In this document: piece by piece, positions 8,540-16,250 of the stretch
Numbering within the stretch: the first letter of the stretch is position 1
How the letters are laid out: each line of letters opens with the position of its first letter
Assembly (NCBI GenBank): GCA_020355945.1
Contig: CP070627.1
Location: 4,738,041-4,763,339 of the forward strand
Direction: 5' to 3'
Source: Candidatus Aminicenantota bacterium
Lineage (GTDB): Bacteria; Acidobacteriota; Aminicenantia; UBA2199
Length of the DNA stretch: 25,299 bases
The notes under the pieces: generated by a model
Database searches by the model: none
What the model was told of the DNA's origin: nothing
The model's input: only the letters and a program-made list of their open reading frames with translations
Position numbers and translations under genes: made by a program

Positions 8540-9679
8540 TCATTGAACTAAATCCCTGTATAATTGGATGAAGCTGTTAGTCATTTTCCTGGTATTAAAT
8601 TCTTTTTCTATTCTAACCTTTCCAGCTTTTCCCATCTTCTCCCCAATTTTTGGATTGTCCAGCAGGTATTCTATTTTTTCAACCAGGTGGTTTCGATCCT
8701 TTGGTCTAACCAGGAAACCGGTTACTTTGTCCTCGACTATTTCTGGGTTACCTCCGCTGTGGGTGACAACGACAGGTTTGGACAGCGCCATATATTCCAT
8801 GATCGAGTTGGATAAGCCTTCTCGAAAAAATTCATTTTTAGAGGTCAGTACTCCAATATCGAAAATATTGACAATCGATTCAATGTTATCCTTTCTACCA
8901 GTAAATATTATATGGTCTCGATTTTTATTCTCTATAAGAGATTGCAAATAATTAAACTTTTGTCCCTCTCCTATTACTAAAAAAGTTACCATACGTCTTC
9001 TTTCCAAAATCTGATTTGCTGCGCGAATAAATATTTCATTATCCTTTCTAATATCTAACGAGGCAACCATCCCTACTATTTTACCAGTTTTTATATTAAA
9101 TTTCTCTTTTACCTTTTCATAATCTTCCAGGTTTTCAATCCTGGAAAAATCAAATCCATTATAAATGCATATGGATTTCTTATTACCGTTGAGATTTCTA
9201 CTCAATATACCTGCATAGGAATTGGCCACGATTCTATCTGAAAATAAAAATCCAACTCTATTGATAAACCATAATTTGGAGTATTTTTTTACATTAGTCG
9301 CCCCTCGTACTGATCCGCAAATATGTTTGACATTTAATAGTTTTGCAATCGGGCCTGCGTAAAATGCAGTCGTATTACTCCACGTATGCAGTATAGCCGG
9401 TTTGAATTTTTTTATTATTTTAAAGAGTTTAAAAAAGAAAGATAGATCGAATATTTTTTTCCTATTTAGATAATTGATCTTTATCTTCAAATCATAAATT
9501 TCCTTGTAGTGAATATCATTGTTCATAATTAATAATTCAAATTTAAAATCTCTTCTGGAAGAAAGCTGCTTAAGCAGTTCAAGCAATTGTCTTTCTTTAC
9601 CGCCTGATCGAAGACTGTCTATAAAAAACAAAATTTTAATTTCTTTGCCAGCTTCCCTGGTATTTTTCATTTTCATCAT
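8540..9679 (-). CDS. Glycosyltransferase family 4
   Basis: A 379-residue GT4 glycosyltransferase of normal length. The N-terminal half has SGGKERQ at 25-31, typical of GT4 enzymes that bind lipid-linked acceptors. IYNGFD at 172-177 precedes the donor domain, whose signature EGLSNSIMEYMA carries the E-x7-E pair E287/E295, followed by GGNPEIV at 309-315. It probably adds a sugar to the growing repeat unit at the inner face of the membrane. Its ATG at 9677-9679 overlaps the TGA of the upstream GT4 gene in an ATGA arrangement, so translation is likely coupled. In-frame ATGs at 9676 and 9670 are alternative starts. No strong Shine-Dalgarno is visible, in keeping with coupling. Sugar specificity is unknown. 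Confidence 0.92.
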   Translation of the reverse strand: MMKMKNTREAGKEIKILFFIDSLRSGGKERQLLELLKQLSSRRDFKFELLIMNNDIHYKEIYDLKIKINYLNRKKIFDLSFFFKLFKIIKKFKPAILHTWSNTTAFYAGPIAKLLNVKHICGSVRGATNVKKYSKLWFINRVGFLFSDRIVANSYAGILSRNLNGNKKSICIYNGFDFSRIENLEDYEKVKEKFNIKTGKIVGMVASLDIRKDNEIFIRAANQILERRRMVTFLVIGEGQKFNYLQSLIENKNRDHIIFTGRKDNIESIVNIFDIGVLTSKNEFFREGLSNSIMEYMALSKPVVVTHSGGNPEIVEDKVTGFLVRPKDRNHLVEKIEYLLDNPKIGEKMGKAGKVRIEKEFNTRKMTNSFIQLYRDLVQ

Positions 9680-10890
9680 CGCTCTAAGAAGTATTTGGAT
9701 AATTTTCCATAAGTGGCTTCGATTGAATATTTTTCAGTTACAAATTTTTTGCATTTCGATGCCATTTGATTCCTGAATTCAAAGTCATTAAGTAACTTTA
9801 CAGCATAATTTGCCATCTCTTCATTACTATCCGTTACAAATCCATGCATTCCATTATCCATTTCAAGGCAATCCAATGCATTATGAGTACCGATGACTGG
9901 CACCCCCATTGCCATTACCTCTACAACCCTGGTGCGAAAGCCCCCGGCAATTTCCATTGGCAGGATCATCAAACTGGCTTTTGCTATCCATTCCCTTGTA
10001 TCTTTTACAAATCCGGTAACAAAGATATCTTTGCCATTATGTAATTCTCTGATTTTTCCCGGGGGATATGCTCCAAGAACGATCAGCTCAGTCCCTGGAA
10101 TCTTTGATTTAATTTTTGGAAGGATATGGTCATATAATCTAAAAAAAGCTTTAATGTTTTGCTCACTGCCCATATTACCATAAAATAGAATCTTCTTTTT
10201 ACTGTCCTCATAAATTGAATTGTAGCTTATGTAATGTGTTAGATCCTGTCCAATGGGTATTTTCAAATGGTCCTTCCCGGGAAATGTCTTTTTGAAAAAT
10301 AGATAGTCATTTTCCGACACAGAAATGATCAGGTCATTAAGGCTTGTATATTTTAGTTCAAATTCTTTATATTTCTCTAATTTTTTACGATTTTTCCGAC
10401 AGTTTTTTTTGTTTTTTAACCCTGATTCATATTTCCCAAAATTAACATCGATGGTATCTAATACAAAGTATGGTCTATAGGTTAACTCATTATAAAAGAA
10501 GCAGGAAAACCAGTATTCGCAAGTGATAATATCATATTTTTTCCTGTTGGCAATTTGCAGGATTTTCCTCTGTAACTTTTTTATCGAATAATAAAACAAA
10601 TTATCCGGCATAGATCCTGGTTTAATGAATTCGCATTTAATCCTGTAATAAGCCTTTTTAAACAGATTCTCTTTATTAGGAGCCTGGATAGGGTAATATT
10701 GAGTGCAAATGTCTTTTATTTTTTGGAAATATTCGCCGGAGAGATGTATTTTGCTCGGTACCTTTGCAATAACGTCGACACGATGGTATTTAGACAACCC
10801 TTTAACCAGCTCATACATCCTTATTTGGGATCCCATGGTTATCGGATAAAAATGTCCGGGACATACAACTAAAATATTTTTTTTTGTCAT
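9676..10890 (-). CDS. Glycosyltransferase family 4 (EpsH1/PEP-CTERM-like sugar transferase type)
   Basis: A 404-residue GT-B glycosyltransferase. The N-terminus ILVVCPGHFYPITMGSQIR has the glycine/Arg pattern of GT4 acceptor domains, and FYGNMG at 236-241 begins the donor domain. The C-terminal signature is GGFRTRVVEVMAMG at 316-329. It keeps the second glutamate of the E-x7-E pair while the first position is replaced, as in the 'sugar transferase' subgroup often found next to exopolysaccharide genes. The predicted role is transfer of a sugar onto a lipid-linked intermediate. It starts 3 bp after the previous GT4 gene and overlaps the next by 4 bp. An A9 tract occupies codons 2-5 (plus-strand T run at 10877-10885). 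Sub-family placement is tentative. Confidence 0.88.
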   Translation of the reverse strand: MTKKNILVVCPGHFYPITMGSQIRMYELVKGLSKYHRVDVIAKVPSKIHLSGEYFQKIKDICTQYYPIQAPNKENLFKKAYYRIKCEFIKPGSMPDNLFYYSIKKLQRKILQIANRKKYDIITCEYWFSCFFYNELTYRPYFVLDTIDVNFGKYESGLKNKKNCRKNRKKLEKYKEFELKYTSLNDLIISVSENDYLFFKKTFPGKDHLKIPIGQDLTHYISYNSIYEDSKKKILFYGNMGSEQNIKAFFRLYDHILPKIKSKIPGTELIVLGAYPPGKIRELHNGKDIFVTGFVKDTREWIAKASLMILPMEIAGGFRTRVVEVMAMGVPVIGTHNALDCLEMDNGMHGFVTDSNEEMANYAVKLLNDFEFRNQMASKCKKFVTEKYSIEATYGKLSKYFLER

Positions 10891-10893
10891 TTT

Positions 10894-12177
10894 TTAACCA
10901 TAGTATTCCCGGAAGAGTTCTTCATATTTATTTAACAATATTTCCATAGTTACATTTATATCATAGTATTTTTTTGCTATTTTTCTACATTCTTTGAATT
11001 TGTCCAGGTTATTCAACATATAATTAATATTTTTTTCGATCATTTCTTCCGATTCCATTGTCATGCCGATTTTATCTCTCTCCGCACGAGTGCCCGGGAA
11101 ATGAATAATATTATTAGTTATAATAGGCAATCCAGCAGCTAATGCTTCTATTGGAGCCGAGCCGAACCCCCCGAAGTTCACCACTTTATAATCAAATGTT
11201 GGCATAACATAGATATTTACGGCTTGATAATACTTCAATAACCGGTCGGGAGTTGTTCTTTCCTTTATAATAGCCCCTGCTTCTTTGCCCATTTGGTAGA
11301 ACTGATCGGATTTATATCCTCCAACCAACATTAATTCAATGTTATTATTCCGGGCTTTAATCCTTTTAAAACATCTTATCAAAATATCTACATTCTTATC
11401 TTTGTAAAATCTCCCCACGTACAAAATAATTATTTTATTCAGGGACAACTCCAATCGTTTTCTCAAGTTTTTTCTATCTGGCGAAGGCTTGTAGAAATCA
11501 AAGTCAACCCCATCCATCATGTAACTGAGATTTTTTATTTTTAACTTCTCTTCCATGTATTTTTTTTCAATCATGGAACCTGAAAAATAATGGGTTATAT
11601 ATCTCAATGCTTGAAGTTCTTTCCAGTATACGTAGAGATTAGTAACATTATATTTCTTTGCAGATGCTTTATACTTAAAAATTCCAAAACAAGAGCTCCG
11701 ATGTTGGTAAATGATTGGAATTTTCTCATTTTTCAAACCCAATATAAGCCAGGTAATAAACCTTGAGTGTCCATCATTAAAATGTATTAAAATATTATTA
11801 TTCTTTATCTCTCTTTTTAATTCATTTAACATTTCTTTTGATTTTAGCCAGGTACCAAAGTAAGGTATCCTGATTTCTTTTGAAGGGAAAACCCTGTGAA
11901 GTATTCCATCAACGTTTTTGGAATATATCTTATTGATTTTATTATTGTATGGTCTCCAGCATTCAATTTGATATTTACCTGTTCTTTCTAAAATTTCACG
12001 AGCTAATTTAACATGATGGTCACCTCTGAAAAATCCAATCCAATATGGGAATGTATCTATCATAGTGTATTCAAAGGGATATGAAGTGTTTTTTAAATTC
12101 TCTGGTATTTTGTATTCCCGAATCATTGGATTTGGGGGATGATGTAAAATATGAATTATTTTTGATTTTTTTTTCAT
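10894..12177 (-). CDS. Glycosyltransferase family 4
   Basis: A 427-residue GT4-like enzyme, at the long end of the family because of an extended N-terminal half. HFNDGHSR lies at 132-139 and the interdomain MDGVDFDFY at 221-229 resembles the usual I-P-N-G-V-D. YVGRFYKDKN at 253-262 is the classic start of the donor domain. GSAPIEALAAGLP at 339-351 retains the second glutamate of the nucleotide-sugar site. It probably acts in repeat-unit assembly. It is the first of three consecutive GT4 genes (in transcription order this one, then 9676-10890, then 8540-9679) spaced 3 bp apart or overlapping. The coding sequence begins ATG followed by nine A residues (12166-12174 on the plus strand). Donor and acceptor are unknown. 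Confidence 0.88.
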   Translation of the reverse strand: MKKKSKIIHILHHPPNPMIREYKIPENLKNTSYPFEYTMIDTFPYWIGFFRGDHHVKLAREILERTGKYQIECWRPYNNKINKIYSKNVDGILHRVFPSKEIRIPYFGTWLKSKEMLNELKREIKNNNILIHFNDGHSRFITWLILGLKNEKIPIIYQHRSSCFGIFKYKASAKKYNVTNLYVYWKELQALRYITHYFSGSMIEKKYMEEKLKIKNLSYMMDGVDFDFYKPSPDRKNLRKRLELSLNKIIILYVGRFYKDKNVDILIRCFKRIKARNNNIELMLVGGYKSDQFYQMGKEAGAIIKERTTPDRLLKYYQAVNIYVMPTFDYKVVNFGGFGSAPIEALAAGLPIITNNIIHFPGTRAERDKIGMTMESEEMIEKNINYMLNNLDKFKECRKIAKKYYDINVTMEILLNKYEELFREYYG

Positions 12178-12250
12178 AATTAACTCATTAATCGCATAGA
12201 AACTTGTTAATTTATTTTATTTTAGTACACCATCAACAGCAATATCATTT

Positions 12251-12820
12251 TCACTGTTTAAAGTATTCAAAACTAATGTCTCCGGTTTTGCTTATGTTTA
12301 CTTTACCGGCAATTTCGATGGGGGTACCAAATGCAATCGAATGTTCTGGAATATCTATATTCACAAAACTGTTTGCACCAATGACAGTGTGACTGCCGAT
12401 GGTGACACCGTTTGATATTATAGATTGAGGTCCTATAAAACAACAGTCTCCTATTTTAACAGGAGATTTTTCATATTCTTTTTTTCCGCCTGACAGTGCC
12501 CACATTACAGAATTGTGAGAGTAAATGTGAACACCTGCTGAGATACTGCAGTAGTCACCTATTTGCAGTCCACCGGAGCCATCTAAAATCGTAAACGGGC
12601 CTATCCATGTATTTGCTCCTACTTTAACATCTCCATATACATAACTGTTGTGATAAATACTTGTATTTTCACCGAAACCAAGTTTATTAGCCCGTTCCCA
12701 TCTGTCGAACAAGATCTCAGTGAATGGTAGATCCCGCTGCCAATTTTTGATCATTCCAGACCGCAATTCTTCATACATTTTAAGGATACATTCTTTAATT
12801 TTAATCTCTTTATCTTTCAT
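12251..12820 (-). CDS. Hexapeptide-repeat (LbH) acyltransferase
   Basis: A 189-residue protein whose residues about 50-170 show hexapeptide repeats of a left-handed beta-helix. Examples are VKVGANTWIG (66-74), LQIGDYCSIS, VKIGDCCFIG (121-130) and VTIGSHTVIG (139-148). An extruded loop with HIYSHN at 98-103 provides candidate catalytic histidines, as in NodL/CAT/WbbJ-type O-acetyltransferases and N-acyltransferases. The C-terminus IPEHSIAFGTP is the usual closing motif. It likely moves an acetyl or other acyl group from CoA to a sugar of this glycan, perhaps an amine made by a DegT enzyme. An AAGGAG Shine-Dalgarno 11 bases upstream supports the ATG at 12820. A possible promoter lies just upstream. 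The donor acyl chain cannot be predicted. Confidence 0.9.
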   Translation of the reverse strand: MKDKEIKIKECILKMYEELRSGMIKNWQRDLPFTEILFDRWERANKLGFGENTSIYHNSYVYGDVKVGANTWIGPFTILDGSGGLQIGDYCSISAGVHIYSHNSVMWALSGGKKEYEKSPVKIGDCCFIGPQSIISNGVTIGSHTVIGANSFVNIDIPEHSIAFGTPIEIAGKVNISKTGDISFEYFKQ

Positions 12821-12851
12821 AAATTAGAAATCTCCTTTTCAGTTAACAGAC

Positions 12852-12882
12852 ATTATATAACCTATTCTACATCTCCTACCAA
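12852..12882 (-). promoter_or_regulatory. Possible sigma70-like promoter before the acyltransferase gene
   Basis: Read on the minus strand, the 71-bp gap between asnB and the acyltransferase contains TTGGTA (12877-12882). It is followed after 17 bases by TATATA, or after 19 bases by TATAAT (12852-12857). This resembles a sigma70-type -35/-10 pair and could give internal transcription of the downstream glycosyltransferase genes. In such AT-rich DNA a match of this quality can arise by chance, so the call is weak. Confidence 0.25.
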
Positions 12883-12891
12883 TCATTTTTT

Positions 12892-14766
12892 TTATTTCAT
12901 AAAAGTTTTCAGCCACCACTCGAAACAAAGCAAAGACCAAATTAAGAGGCGTCTGTTGGTATTCCCACTGAAATGCTCATTCATTAACTTTTGTGCAGTT
13001 CCTGACTGGATATAATCATAAATCCTGGCATGCTTAACAAATAGTAAATCTTTGATATAATCGATGCTCTCTCCTTTGAACCAACTTGCATCCGGCGCTG
13101 AAAACCCCTGTTTAATTCCCTCAGCATAATCCTCCGGGACATAATTTTTTAATACTTTTCTTAAGAGAATCTTTCCATCGTTAGTTTTTTTGAAATATTT
13201 TTTTGTTTTCGGACCAGGCTCATTTTCATTAATTATTATTAACTGATCAAGATCTCTGAGTTTGTATTTTATGGGTACTTTCATGGCAAAATCAACGAGA
13301 TCATTATCCAGGAAAGGCACCCTGGTCTCAAGGCTGTGAGTCATGCTGAGCTTGTCTTCTACAACTAATAGCCCATGCAGAAAGGTCTTGATCTCAAAGT
13401 AAAGCGATTGGTTTATGTATTCTTCCGGGGTTTCAATCTTGCCCTTTATGTTCAGTGTACTGGCAAAGACATCTTTGCACTGGTAATCCCTTGCGTATGG
13501 GTAAATGTCCTGTTGGTAAAAATCGGGCTTCAGGCTGTCGGGGATCAGCCGCTGCCAATAGCGGTAATATTTATCCGCATAATTGTTTACATGCTCATTA
13601 ACCACTGCCCGGTAGTATCGCCAAGGATAGCCGGCAAATAATTCATCTCCGCCTGCTCCTGAAAGTACAACCTTTACAAATTTACTGGCTAACCTGGCCA
13701 CATAATAATTGGGGTAAGATTGTCCGACACGTAAATCTTCCAGGTGCCAGATTAGATCCGGAATTATTCGTTCCATATCGCCTGCCTTTAGAACTATCTC
13801 ATAATGTTCGGTCTTATATATATTTGAAAGAAATTCTGCTTTCTCCCGTTCATCAAATCCCAATTCCAGGCCGGAGGCTGAAGAGAGATCAAAGCCTGCG
13901 GTAAAGGATTTTAGATTTTCAAAATTTCGCGCGGCTATACAAGTAATACCGCCTGAATCCATTCCCCCACTCAAATAGGAACCTATCTCCACATCGCTAA
14001 TCAATTGGCGATTAACTGCCTGTTCAAATAGACGGTTTAATTCTTCTGCATATTCATGTTCATTGGCCAAAAGATTACTTTCTACAAACTCATAATCCCA
14101 ATACTTTTTTTCTTTTATAATTCCCTTACCCAGTTGCACCTGTAAATAACTGGCTGCCGGCAGTAATTTTATACCTTCAAAGAGTGTTAAATCCGAAAAT
14201 ATATTTTGAAAAGAGAAATATTCATTTAAAGCAGGAATTGAAACATTTACCGAAACGTCCGGGTGCTGCAGAATAGATTTAATCTCCGACCCAAAGATAA
14301 AAACCCCATTCTTAAAGTAATAATAAAGAGGCTTTATACCAAAGCGGTCCCGGGCCAGGAAAAGTTCCTGGTTCCTGCTGTCCCATACAGCAAAAGCAAA
14401 CATGCCGTTAAATTTATGAACACAATCCTTACCCCATGCCTCATAAGATTTTAAAACCACTTCGGTGTCAGTACGGGAACGAAACTTGTACCCCTTTGAT
14501 TCCAGTTCGATTCTCAAGTTTTGAAAATTGTAAACTTCCCCATTGTAAGTAATCACCAGGCTGCCGTTTTCATTCTGCATGGGTTGATGTCCCAGGGGAG
14601 ATAAATCAATGATCGCCAAACGACGATGTCCAAGACCAATAAATGAACTTGTCCAAAAGCCTTCCCCGTCTGGGCCACGGTGTTTGATAATATCTGTCAT
14701 TTTTTTAAGGATAGTTATAGAAACCGGCTTACCATCTATATTAAATATTCCACAAGTTCCACACAT
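12892..14766 (-). CDS. asnB: Glutamine-hydrolysing asparagine synthase-type amidotransferase
   Basis: A class B asparagine synthetase of 624 residues. I place the start at 14766, not at the upstream in-frame ATG at 14844, because this gives Met-Cys-Gly with the N-terminal nucleophile Cys2 exposed after Met removal. GGAG lies 9 bases upstream. The glutaminase domain has HRGPDG (29-34), GHRRLAIIDLS (46-56), YNGEVYNF (74-81) and RTDTE (98-102). The synthetase domain has SGGMDS at 266-271. All key residues are intact. In polysaccharide loci such proteins can amidate uronic acid carboxyls (WbpS-type role) or make asparagine; which applies here is not known. The gene is visibly more GC-rich than its downstream neighbours. 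It sits downstream of a structured 267-bp spacer. Confidence 0.93.
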   Translation of the reverse strand: MCGTCGIFNIDGKPVSITILKKMTDIIKHRGPDGEGFWTSSFIGLGHRRLAIIDLSPLGHQPMQNENGSLVITYNGEVYNFQNLRIELESKGYKFRSRTDTEVVLKSYEAWGKDCVHKFNGMFAFAVWDSRNQELFLARDRFGIKPLYYYFKNGVFIFGSEIKSILQHPDVSVNVSIPALNEYFSFQNIFSDLTLFEGIKLLPAASYLQVQLGKGIIKEKKYWDYEFVESNLLANEHEYAEELNRLFEQAVNRQLISDVEIGSYLSGGMDSGGITCIAARNFENLKSFTAGFDLSSASGLELGFDEREKAEFLSNIYKTEHYEIVLKAGDMERIIPDLIWHLEDLRVGQSYPNYYVARLASKFVKVVLSGAGGDELFAGYPWRYYRAVVNEHVNNYADKYYRYWQRLIPDSLKPDFYQQDIYPYARDYQCKDVFASTLNIKGKIETPEEYINQSLYFEIKTFLHGLLVVEDKLSMTHSLETRVPFLDNDLVDFAMKVPIKYKLRDLDQLIIINENEPGPKTKKYFKKTNDGKILLRKVLKNYVPEDYAEGIKQGFSAPDASWFKGESIDYIKDLLFVKHARIYDYIQSGTAQKLMNEHFSGNTNRRLLIWSLLCFEWWLKTFMK

Positions 14767-14775
14767 TTTAAACAA

Positions 14776-14779
14776 CTCC
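14776..14779 (-). promoter_or_regulatory. asnB: Shine-Dalgarno deciding the asnB start
   Basis: The minus strand reads GGAG, then nine bases, then ATG at 14766. This supports the Met-Cys start of AsnB over the longer open frame that begins at 14844 inside repeat sequence. Confidence 0.7.
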
Positions 14780-14814
14780 GTACACCTCTTTATGCCTCCG
14801 GCAGAAAGGGGGAT

Positions 14815-14856
14815 ATGGAGCATGGAGCATGGAGCAATGAGCATGGAGTTGTGAGT
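14815..14856. repeat. 7-bp tandem repeat (ATGGAGC)n, six units
   Basis: The plus strand shows three perfect ATGGAGC units (14815-14835), then degenerate units AATGAGC, ATGGAGT and TGTGAGT up to 14856. On the transcribed strand the unit is GCTCCAT. It lies in the spacer just upstream of asnB. Because the unit is not a multiple of three, gain or loss of a unit would shift the frame of the small ORF that crosses it. The spacing between units is zero, so it is not a CRISPR array. Confidence 0.85.
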
Positions 14857-14928
14857 CGCAATTAAGCGACTTACGAGATGGCCCGAAGGGCCTTCTTAGG
14901 TTCCCCTCGCCGAGGGGCAGGACTCCCC
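14851..14928. repeat. Cluster of inverted repeats (hairpins) upstream of asnB
   Basis: Three consecutive perfect or near-perfect inverted repeats occur. First, AGTCGC-AATTAA-GCGACT (14854-14871), extendable to nine pairs (14851-14874) with one G-T wobble. Second, GGCCC-GAA-GGGCC (14880-14892). Third, CCCCTCG-C-CGAGGGG (14903-14917). The GGGG at 14914-14917 can instead pair with CCCC at 14925-14928, so two hairpins compete. The segment is strikingly GC-rich for this locus. No T-tract follows on the transcribed strand, so this is not a standard terminator. It may be a REP-like element or a structured mRNA leader. Confidence 0.75.
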
Positions 14929-15029
14929 GCAAAAACTTTTCATTAAAGGGTTTTTTTGAGGTGACATCTTTGTTTCTTTTGTGATTCCCTTTTGATGGTT
15001 TATTTCCAACTCTGTGCATTCTCGGACAA

Positions 15030-15035
15030 CCTCCT
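15030..15035 (-). promoter_or_regulatory. Consensus Shine-Dalgarno AGGAGG overlapping the DegT stop codon
   Basis: The minus strand reads ACTTAGGAGGTTGTCCGAGAATG. AGGAGG begins within the TAG stop of the aminotransferase gene and lies 10 bases before the ATG at 15019. It is the best Shine-Dalgarno I see in the window, yet it serves only the doubtful 83-codon frame. Confidence 0.6.
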
Positions 15036-16227
15036 AAGTTGTCTTTACTTTATTTAGTGTTGAAAACAGGTAATCCTTTTCTTCTGCTGTTATGGTGGGA
15101 TAAAAAGGCAAGGCAATCGATAACCTGTCAGCCGCATAAGAAGCAGGAAGATCCATTGGTTTCAAGTTATATTTCTCCCTGTACAATTGCAGGATATGAA
15201 CAGCATGGGTCCCCTGGCGGGTGGCAATTCCTTTTTCCTCTAAATGATACATGATCCTATTTCTTTCTTCATGCAACTTATTTATTTCTTCCAGGTTTTT
15301 TTTATGAAGGGCTTCAAGGGTTTCACCAGGTTTGAATAAGGTACAATAGGTTTGATAGCCATGCTGGTAGTCTTTCGGTACAATGGGTGGTTTCAACCAG
15401 GAAATTTCCTTTAGCCTTTCATTATATTCACTGGCCAATTTTTGTTTGGCCTGGATGATCCATTCGAGCTTTTCCGATTGGGCCACCCCCAATGCCCCCT
15501 GGAAATCTGTCATCCGCATGTTGTAACCCAGGTAAGGATAATCTGTTAGCAGGAAACTTCCTTTTTGCTGATGTCGATCATAATCTGTTTTGACAGCCCC
15601 ATGATCTCGTAAACTGGCCGCCATTTTGGCAACATGCTCATTATTTGTAATAATCATTCCTCCTTCACCGGTGGTAATAGATTTACGGGGATGAAAGGAG
15701 AGGATACCGCCTTCACCAAAAAGTCCGCAGTGGGTATTCCCGATTTTCCCCCCCAGTCCACAGGCACAATCCTCCACCACGTTTAAATGATATTTATCCG
15801 CAATTGCCTTGATTTCAGGCATATTGGCCGGTAATCCAAAAAGTGCTACCGGGTAAATGGCTTTTGTATTTCCAGTTATTTTTTCCTCGATTTGGGAAAC
15901 ATCTATATTAAAGGTATGGATATCAATATCACCAAATAGAGCTTTTGCCCCGGTAAACTCAATGGAATTGGCAGTGGAAATCCAGGTGAAGGCCGGGACT
16001 ATCACTTCATCACCAGGTTTCAAATTCAGGACCCGGGACATGATAAATTGACCTGAAGTACAGGAATTAACCGCCACCGCATATTTTGCACCTGTAAATT
16101 GGGCAATCTTTTCTTCGAACGTCTTGACATAAGGCCCTTGGACCACCCATCCGGTTTCCATTGGTTTTGTTATATACCAATATTCCTCTCCGTTAAAAAA
16201 GGGTTTGGTTATCGGGATATTTATCAT
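15034..16227 (-). CDS. DegT/DnrJ/EryC1/StrS-family sugar aminotransferase
   Basis: A 397-residue PLP-dependent aminotransferase of the sugar type (ArnB, perosamine synthetase and relatives). NSCTSGQ at 54-60 is the phosphate-binding loop and VVEDCACGLGG at 150-160 holds PLP-contacting D153. SFHPRKSITTGEGG at 177-190 contains K182, the lysine that forms the internal aldimine. Such enzymes transfer an amino group from glutamate to a 3- or 4-keto nucleotide sugar. An insertion near residues 300-325 that is rich in Lys, Glu and His looks helical. It sits 23 bp after the SDR gene, which may supply its keto-sugar substrate. The start is supported by AAAGGAA five bases before the ATG. The exact product (for example a 4-amino-4-deoxy sugar) is inferred only from the family. 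Confidence 0.92.
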   Translation of the reverse strand: MINIPITKPFFNGEEYWYITKPMETGWVVQGPYVKTFEEKIAQFTGAKYAVAVNSCTSGQFIMSRVLNLKPGDEVIVPAFTWISTANSIEFTGAKALFGDIDIHTFNIDVSQIEEKITGNTKAIYPVALFGLPANMPEIKAIADKYHLNVVEDCACGLGGKIGNTHCGLFGEGGILSFHPRKSITTGEGGMIITNNEHVAKMAASLRDHGAVKTDYDRHQQKGSFLLTDYPYLGYNMRMTDFQGALGVAQSEKLEWIIQAKQKLASEYNERLKEISWLKPPIVPKDYQHGYQTYCTLFKPGETLEALHKKNLEEINKLHEERNRIMYHLEEKGIATRQGTHAVHILQLYREKYNLKPMDLPASYAADRLSIALPFYPTITAEEKDYLFSTLNKVKTT

Positions 16228-16250
16228 TATCGTTCCTTTCTTTCAATAAG

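Larger units (their letters stand above)
14768..15019 (-). other. Small open frame (83 codons) bridging the DegT-asnB gap; coding status doubtful
   Basis: An ATG at 15019 follows an AGGAGG by 10 bases. The frame ends with TAA at 14768, one base before the asnB ATG. The product would be basic, starting MHRVGNKPSKGNHKR. Its second half is simply the translation of hairpins and a 7-bp repeat, so it does not look like a conserved protein. It could be a leader whose translation delivers ribosomes to asnB, the stump of a lost gene, or chance. I recognise no family. Confidence 0.25.

Noticed and set aside
8568..8951. 127-codon plus-strand open frame
   Set aside because: It is antisense to the conserved C-terminal half of a GT4 gene, with no motif of its own.
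14767..14844. Longer asnB start at 14844 giving 26 extra residues
   Set aside because: It would bury the catalytic Cys2 needed by the glutaminase. The extra sequence translates spacer and repeat DNA, and a proper Shine-Dalgarno sits before the Met-Cys start at 14766.
14815..14856. CRISPR-like array
   Set aside because: Units are 7 bp, contiguous and without spacers, and no cas gene is nearby.
14903..14928. Rho-independent terminator after the DegT gene
   Set aside because: The hairpins are strong, but no run of T follows on the transcribed strand, and asnB appears to continue the operon.
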